Shown here piece by piece: positions 61,551 to 64,000 of a stretch of 64,000 bases of DNA. The position numbers and the translations under genes are program-made. The notes under the pieces are model-generated. The model was not told where the DNA came from. It searched no databases and saw only the letters and a program-made list of their open reading frames with translations. Each line of letters opens with the position of its first letter. Position 1 is the first letter of the stretch. Location of the stretch: the NCBI GenBank assembly GCA_003105035.1, contig PQAL01000005.1, positions 124,001-188,000 of the forward strand, read 5' to 3'. The DNA is from Anaerolineales bacterium. GTDB lineage: Bacteria > Chloroflexota > Anaerolineae > Anaerolineales > UBA4823.

Positions 61551-61952
61551 TTATAACTGCTTCTTTGACAGGAAATACTCCTTCATCGGCTCAAAATACG
61601 ATTCCACCCAGCCTTCTTCATACTGTTTTCCATGAGGTGGCAGGCCAGTGTGCCGCAGGGTGAGCCTGGTCTGGTCACCTTCCTCAACCAAGGTAATCTC
61701 AATGCGAGAATCAGGCTCATCGGGACTAAACTCAGTGGTTCGCCATAATTGTACAATGTGCTTCCCAGGAAGAAGCTCCAGCGTCTTCCCGTGGATATAA
61801 CCATCCCAGGCATCGAACTCACCACCCACGTTGGATGCGACAGTTGCCGGGCTGCCCGTCATGGCTGAGTGGCCATCCGAACTCAACCAGGCATGATAGA
61901 TTTCCATTGATGTAGCAGGGAGTAATGCAGATACGGTAAACTCTATTGTCAT
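61551..61952 (-). CDS. SRPBCC/AHSA1-domain protein
   Basis: This 133-residue START-like lipid-binding fold has the AHSA1 pattern MEIYHAWLSSDGHSAMTGSPA at about 15-35 and ending RLTLRHTGLP, then EEGWVESYFEPMKEYF. It binds hydrophobic ligands in relatives; the ligand is unknown. It lies on the minus strand after the terminator of the selenoperoxiredoxin gene, so it has its own promoter or is read through. Confidence 0.85.
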   Translation of the reverse strand: MTIEFTVSALLPATSMEIYHAWLSSDGHSAMTGSPATVASNVGGEFDAWDGYIHGKTLELLPGKHIVQLWRTTEFSPDEPDSRIEITLVEEGDQTRLTLRHTGLPPHGKQYEEGWVESYFEPMKEYFLSKKQL

Positions 61953-61963
61953 CGTTCACCTAT

Positions 61964-61992
61964 AAAAAACCCGGAAGCGTAATGCTTCCGGG
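61964..61992 (-). terminator. Rho-independent terminator of the peroxiredoxin-glutaredoxin gene
   Basis: CCCGGAAGC and GCTTCCGGG form a nine-base stem around a five-base loop, followed on the minus strand by a run of six Ts. It begins 8 bases after the stop codon at 62000. Confidence 0.93.
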
Positions 61993-61999
61993 CAATTGG

Positions 62000-62770
62000 T
62001 TATTTTGTGATTTTTTCCTTTACGGCGGCTTCGACCTTCTTCTCGTCAAAGCCCACCAGGATGGTGCCTTCAATATCAAAGCTTGGGGTTGTGCGGGTGC
62101 CGTTCGCCCACTTTTTTACCTGGTCAGCAGCACCGGGGGTGACGTCAATATCCACCTCGGTATACTCCACGTTGTTCGCCTGGAACCAGGCACGAGCCCG
62201 GCGGCAACCAGGACACCAGCGCGTACAGTACATCACCACACCCCCGTGAGGCAAACGGATCTCATCTGGATTTATCGGAGGAGGTGCCGGACTGCGTAAA
62301 GCAGCTTCAGGGTCTATACGGCGCAGCACTTCCAGCACGACATCATTGTCGGGCTGATGGTCAATATCATGGATATCGATGTAGCGGATATATCCACGCT
62401 TATCAATGACGAAAATCGCTCGCTCGGTATAACCATCCGGCTCGCGGAACACCCCATACAGTTTTGCCACCCTGCCGTGCGGCCAGAAATCACTCATTAA
62501 TGGGTAGTTTATGCCACCCAGAGATTCCGCCCAAGCTTTCAGGCAGGGAACATGATCAACACTTAGGCCCAGAACCTGGGCATCCAATCCCTCGAACTTG
62601 GCTTTATCAGCCTCATACGATGGGATTTGGCCCGTTCAGATGGGCGTCCAGGCCAAAGGAAAGAACACCAGAACCACATTCTTGCCGAGGTAATCACTCA
62701 GCTTGACGTCCTTATCCAAATGAGATGGTAAAGAAAAATCAGGCGCTGCCTGACCGACGTATAGTTTCAT
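62000..62770 (-). CDS. Selenocysteine peroxiredoxin-glutaredoxin fusion (in-frame UGA = Sec45)
   Basis: The gene is split by TGA at 62638-62636. Read through from the ATG at 62770 (AAGGAGG 5 bases upstream), it gives 256 residues. The peroxidatic site reads [10 protein letters not shown]45-TGQIPSYE, where peroxiredoxins normally have TPxC; Sec thus replaces the peroxidatic Cys exactly. The peroxiredoxin domain spans about 1-150, with a candidate resolving Cys76. A Pro-rich linker leads to a C-terminal glutaredoxin domain (about 172-256) with the redox pair in YCTRWCPGC and a cis-Pro in TRTTPSF. The glutaredoxin would recycle the peroxidase. A downstream-only frame from 62587 is what ordinary annotation would call. 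A nonsense mutation is the alternative, unlikely given the position. Confidence 0.9.
62600..62612 (-). promoter_or_regulatory. Candidate bacterial SECIS hairpin for the selenoperoxiredoxin
   Basis: In the mRNA, GGCU and AGCC pair around a GAUAA loop. The loop begins 27 bases after the UGA and starts with G, matching the spacing and loop rule of bacterial SECIS elements. The stem is only four pairs as drawn. Confidence 0.5.
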
Positions 62771-62813
62771 ATTTGCCTCCTTTCTGGTGTGCTATTTTAC
62801 ACCAACTTTAATG

Positions 62814-62840
62814 AAAAATGGGCAGCTCTGACTGCCCATT
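62814..62840 (-). terminator. Rho-independent terminator of the small membrane protein gene
   Basis: AATGGGCAG and CTGCCCATT form a nine-base stem around a six-base loop, followed on the minus strand by TTTC. It lies 19 bases after the stop of the gene at 62860. Confidence 0.88.
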
Positions 62841-62859
62841 CTGCAAAAACCGATTAACG

Positions 62860-63075
62860 TTACTTAATGTCACGTGCAAAGAAAGGCCCTCCAAACAAAG
62901 GCGCAAATACACAAAAATTAAACAAACCTGCTACCAGGGGCACCAAACCGATGACTGCCAATATGATCCCTCCAGTACCGTGAATCACAGCCAGACCGAT
63001 AATGATCAGGGCAATCCCTGCCACGATGCGCAACAAACGACCAACCAACGAAGACATAAAGCGTGCGAAACCCAT
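62860..63075 (-). CDS. Small inner-membrane protein, DUF2892-like
   Basis: This 71-residue protein has two membrane helices (about 14-30 and 33-52), an N-terminus of the MGFARFMSSLVGRLLRIV type and the short FCVFAPLFG segment, as in YgaP-like DUF2892 proteins. The function is unknown. It has AAGGAG before the ATG. It precedes the selenoperoxiredoxin gene on the same strand but is separated from it by a terminator. Confidence 0.85.
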   Translation of the reverse strand: MGFARFMSSLVGRLLRIVAGIALIIIGLAVIHGTGGIILAVIGLVPLVAGLFNFCVFAPLFGGPFFARDIK

Positions 63076-63129
63076 TTTTTCTCCTTTTTACACCCAAATA
63101 AATAGTTTATTCAATGCTAGCGAAGTTGT

Positions 63130-63999
63130 TCATACATTTAGATAAACATGGGAGAAAAAAGTTACATCTCGCGCATGCGAAAAAACCTGGGTGATCAAAT
63201 CGTCTTCCTGCACACCGAACGGTTGCATGATGGCAGCAGCAGCCCGCAGCAGAAGCACCTTGTAACGTTCCTGGTCTACCGTGCGTACATCAGGAGGCTG
63301 AGGCAGGTCCCAGGCATGCACGCCCGGCTCACCCATGGTGTATACGAAGCGTACGCGCTGCCCGGGGCGCAAGTCCTTCCCAATAGCTGCCAGCTGAGCC
63401 GCCGCCCGGGCTGCGGGCGAGGGAGTGCGGTATTCAGAAAGCTCGCGGCTCAACGTCAGAGAAACCAGCAGGTCTTCAACCGGCACCTTGCCGGTACGCA
63501 GGCGGGTGAGGGCCCTGCGGATCAGGCTCAGGATTTTCGGCAGGTATGCAGAGCGGTCATCTACATTAGGTATATGCACCAGGGTATCGAGGATCTGCAT
63601 TTGCACATCCGATACCCAGGTAGGAGTGTCATGGCGCCGCACTTCAATGCCACGCATTTTCAACGAGCCATCCTGGAAAACACCAAAGTATCGGTTGGGC
63701 ACCGGCACGCGCTCATCCAGGCGCGACGGCAGGAAAGCCACCCAGCGGTAAATACCATCCAGGGCGATCGGCAGGCCGGTACGGTTGGTGATTTCATCCA
63801 GAAGGGGCTGGAAGTCTGGCACTTTGGCACAGCCCTTCTTCTTCACCCACAGGCCGTCCACATACATGTGCAGCACAACAAAGCCCAGGTCTTCAGCAGC
63901 CTCCTTGGCACGCAGCAGCATCTCGCGCCCATAGGCGGTTACCGCCTCATGTGCCTCGATGCGCCCAAAACGGGCATTCTTATAACCCAGGTAGCCAAA
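63130..63999 (-). CDS. DNA polymerase family B, C-terminal part (continues beyond the window)
   Basis: About 289 C-terminal residues are visible; the frame runs on past the right edge. It starts in the motif B region (GYLGYKNARFGRIEAHEAV) and continues through the palm motif C region as LHMYVDGLWV, then NRYFGVFQDGSLKMRGIEVRRHDTP in the thumb boundary (63640-63720). In motif C the usual YGDTDS is altered: by alignment the catalytic second Asp is retained (VDG) but the first is replaced. It is a replicative or repair polymerase of the kind often found in Chloroflexota. Confidence 0.85.
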   Translation of the reverse strand, partial: FGYLGYKNARFGRIEAHEAVTAYGREMLLRAKEAAEDLGFVVLHMYVDGLWVKKKGCAKVPDFQPLLDEITNRTGLPIALDGIYRWVAFLPSRLDERVPVPNRYFGVFQDGSLKMRGIEVRRHDTPTWVSDVQMQILDTLVHIPNVDDRSAYLPKILSLIRRALTRLRTGKVPVEDLLVSLTLSRELSEYRTPSPAARAAAQLAAIGKDLRPGQRVRFVYTMGEPGVHAWDLPQPPDVRTVDQERYKVLLLRAAAAIMQPFGVQEDDLITQVFSHARDVTFFSHVYLNV

Positions 64000-64000
64000 G

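Noticed and set aside
62000-62587. A stand-alone 195-residue redox protein starting at a TTG at 62587.
   Set aside because: The frame continues upstream through one TGA into a perfect peroxiredoxin N-terminus with a strong ribosome site, so this is the second part of the Sec-containing gene.
1-64000. Defence system, prophage, plasmid origin or complete insertion sequence.
   Set aside because: No integrase, transposase, nuclease-toxin, terminase, replication initiator or cas-like gene was found. The window is made of core metabolic, transport and repair genes.

Overview
The window looks like a stretch of chromosome from a member of the Chloroflexota, most likely class Anaerolineae. The assignment is inferred from three things: a B-family DNA polymerase, secreted proteins carrying the Y/F-L-P-[IL]-[VT] linker common in extracellular proteins of that phylum, and the general gene set. 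GC content is mid-50s percent by eye. There is no prophage, CRISPR array or intact insertion sequence. Gene order is that of a housekeeping region with short operons and several small palindromic repeat families between them.

Layout. 1-2.9 kb: a NatA/YhaQ-type ABC exporter with two paralogous permeases. 3-5.1 kb, minus strand: dtd, trpS and a small SelW/Rdx-family gene with an in-frame UGA in its CxxU motif, then a spacer with a possible small ORF. 5.3-13.5 kb: a membrane-anchored beta-propeller, then a plus-strand run (MEMO-like protein, CBS/CorC membrane protein, priA, membrane protein, phosphoribosyltransferase). 13.5-22.5 kb, minus strand: a palindromic repeat cluster, an eight-haem cytochrome c with a membrane partner, a glycosyltransferase, sbcC-sbcD and an anchored C39-type peptidase. 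22.9-24.2 kb: nfeD. 24.2-31.7 kb, minus strand: a complete phosphate module, phoB-phoR-pstSCAB-phoU, with an 11-bp-period Pho-box-like array in front of pstS. 31.7-38 kb: a methyltransferase, a saccharopine-dehydrogenase-like enzyme, a squalene-cyclase-fold protein, lipA, PAP2 and nucleotidyltransferase genes, and a protein usually labelled quinate 5-dehydrogenase. 38.3-47.5 kb: ilvE, a spacer with a three-copy 55-58 bp palindromic repeat, a phosphoesterase, a GNAT/SCP2 protein, msrA, dmeF, panB plus an aminotransferase, and an EamA exporter. 47.5-51.5 kb: tRNA-Gly(TCC), gene relics, a methyltransferase, a GT-C-like membrane protein, tRNA-Met(CAT) and a cNMP-domain protein. 51.8-57.2 kb: two large secreted proteins. 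57.2-61.4 kb: a tight ubiD-acnX(large)-acnX(small)-aminotransferase operon. 61.5-64 kb: an SRPBCC protein, a second UGA-containing gene (peroxiredoxin fused to glutaredoxin), a small membrane protein and the 3' part of polB.

Most interesting points. (1) Two redox genes are split by in-frame UGA codons exactly at the catalytic position: TPI-U in a peroxiredoxin-glutaredoxin fusion at 62.0-62.8 kb and C-A-V-U in a SelW-like protein at 4.6-4.8 kb. They read as genuine selenoproteins that ordinary ORF calling truncates or misses. (2) The ubiD-acnX operon matches the two distinctive enzymes of the archaeal (anhydromevalonate phosphate) mevalonate route, here in a bacterium-like context and followed by a class V aminotransferase. 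(3) The octahaem cytochrome is coupled to a multi-spanning membrane protein of no recognised family.
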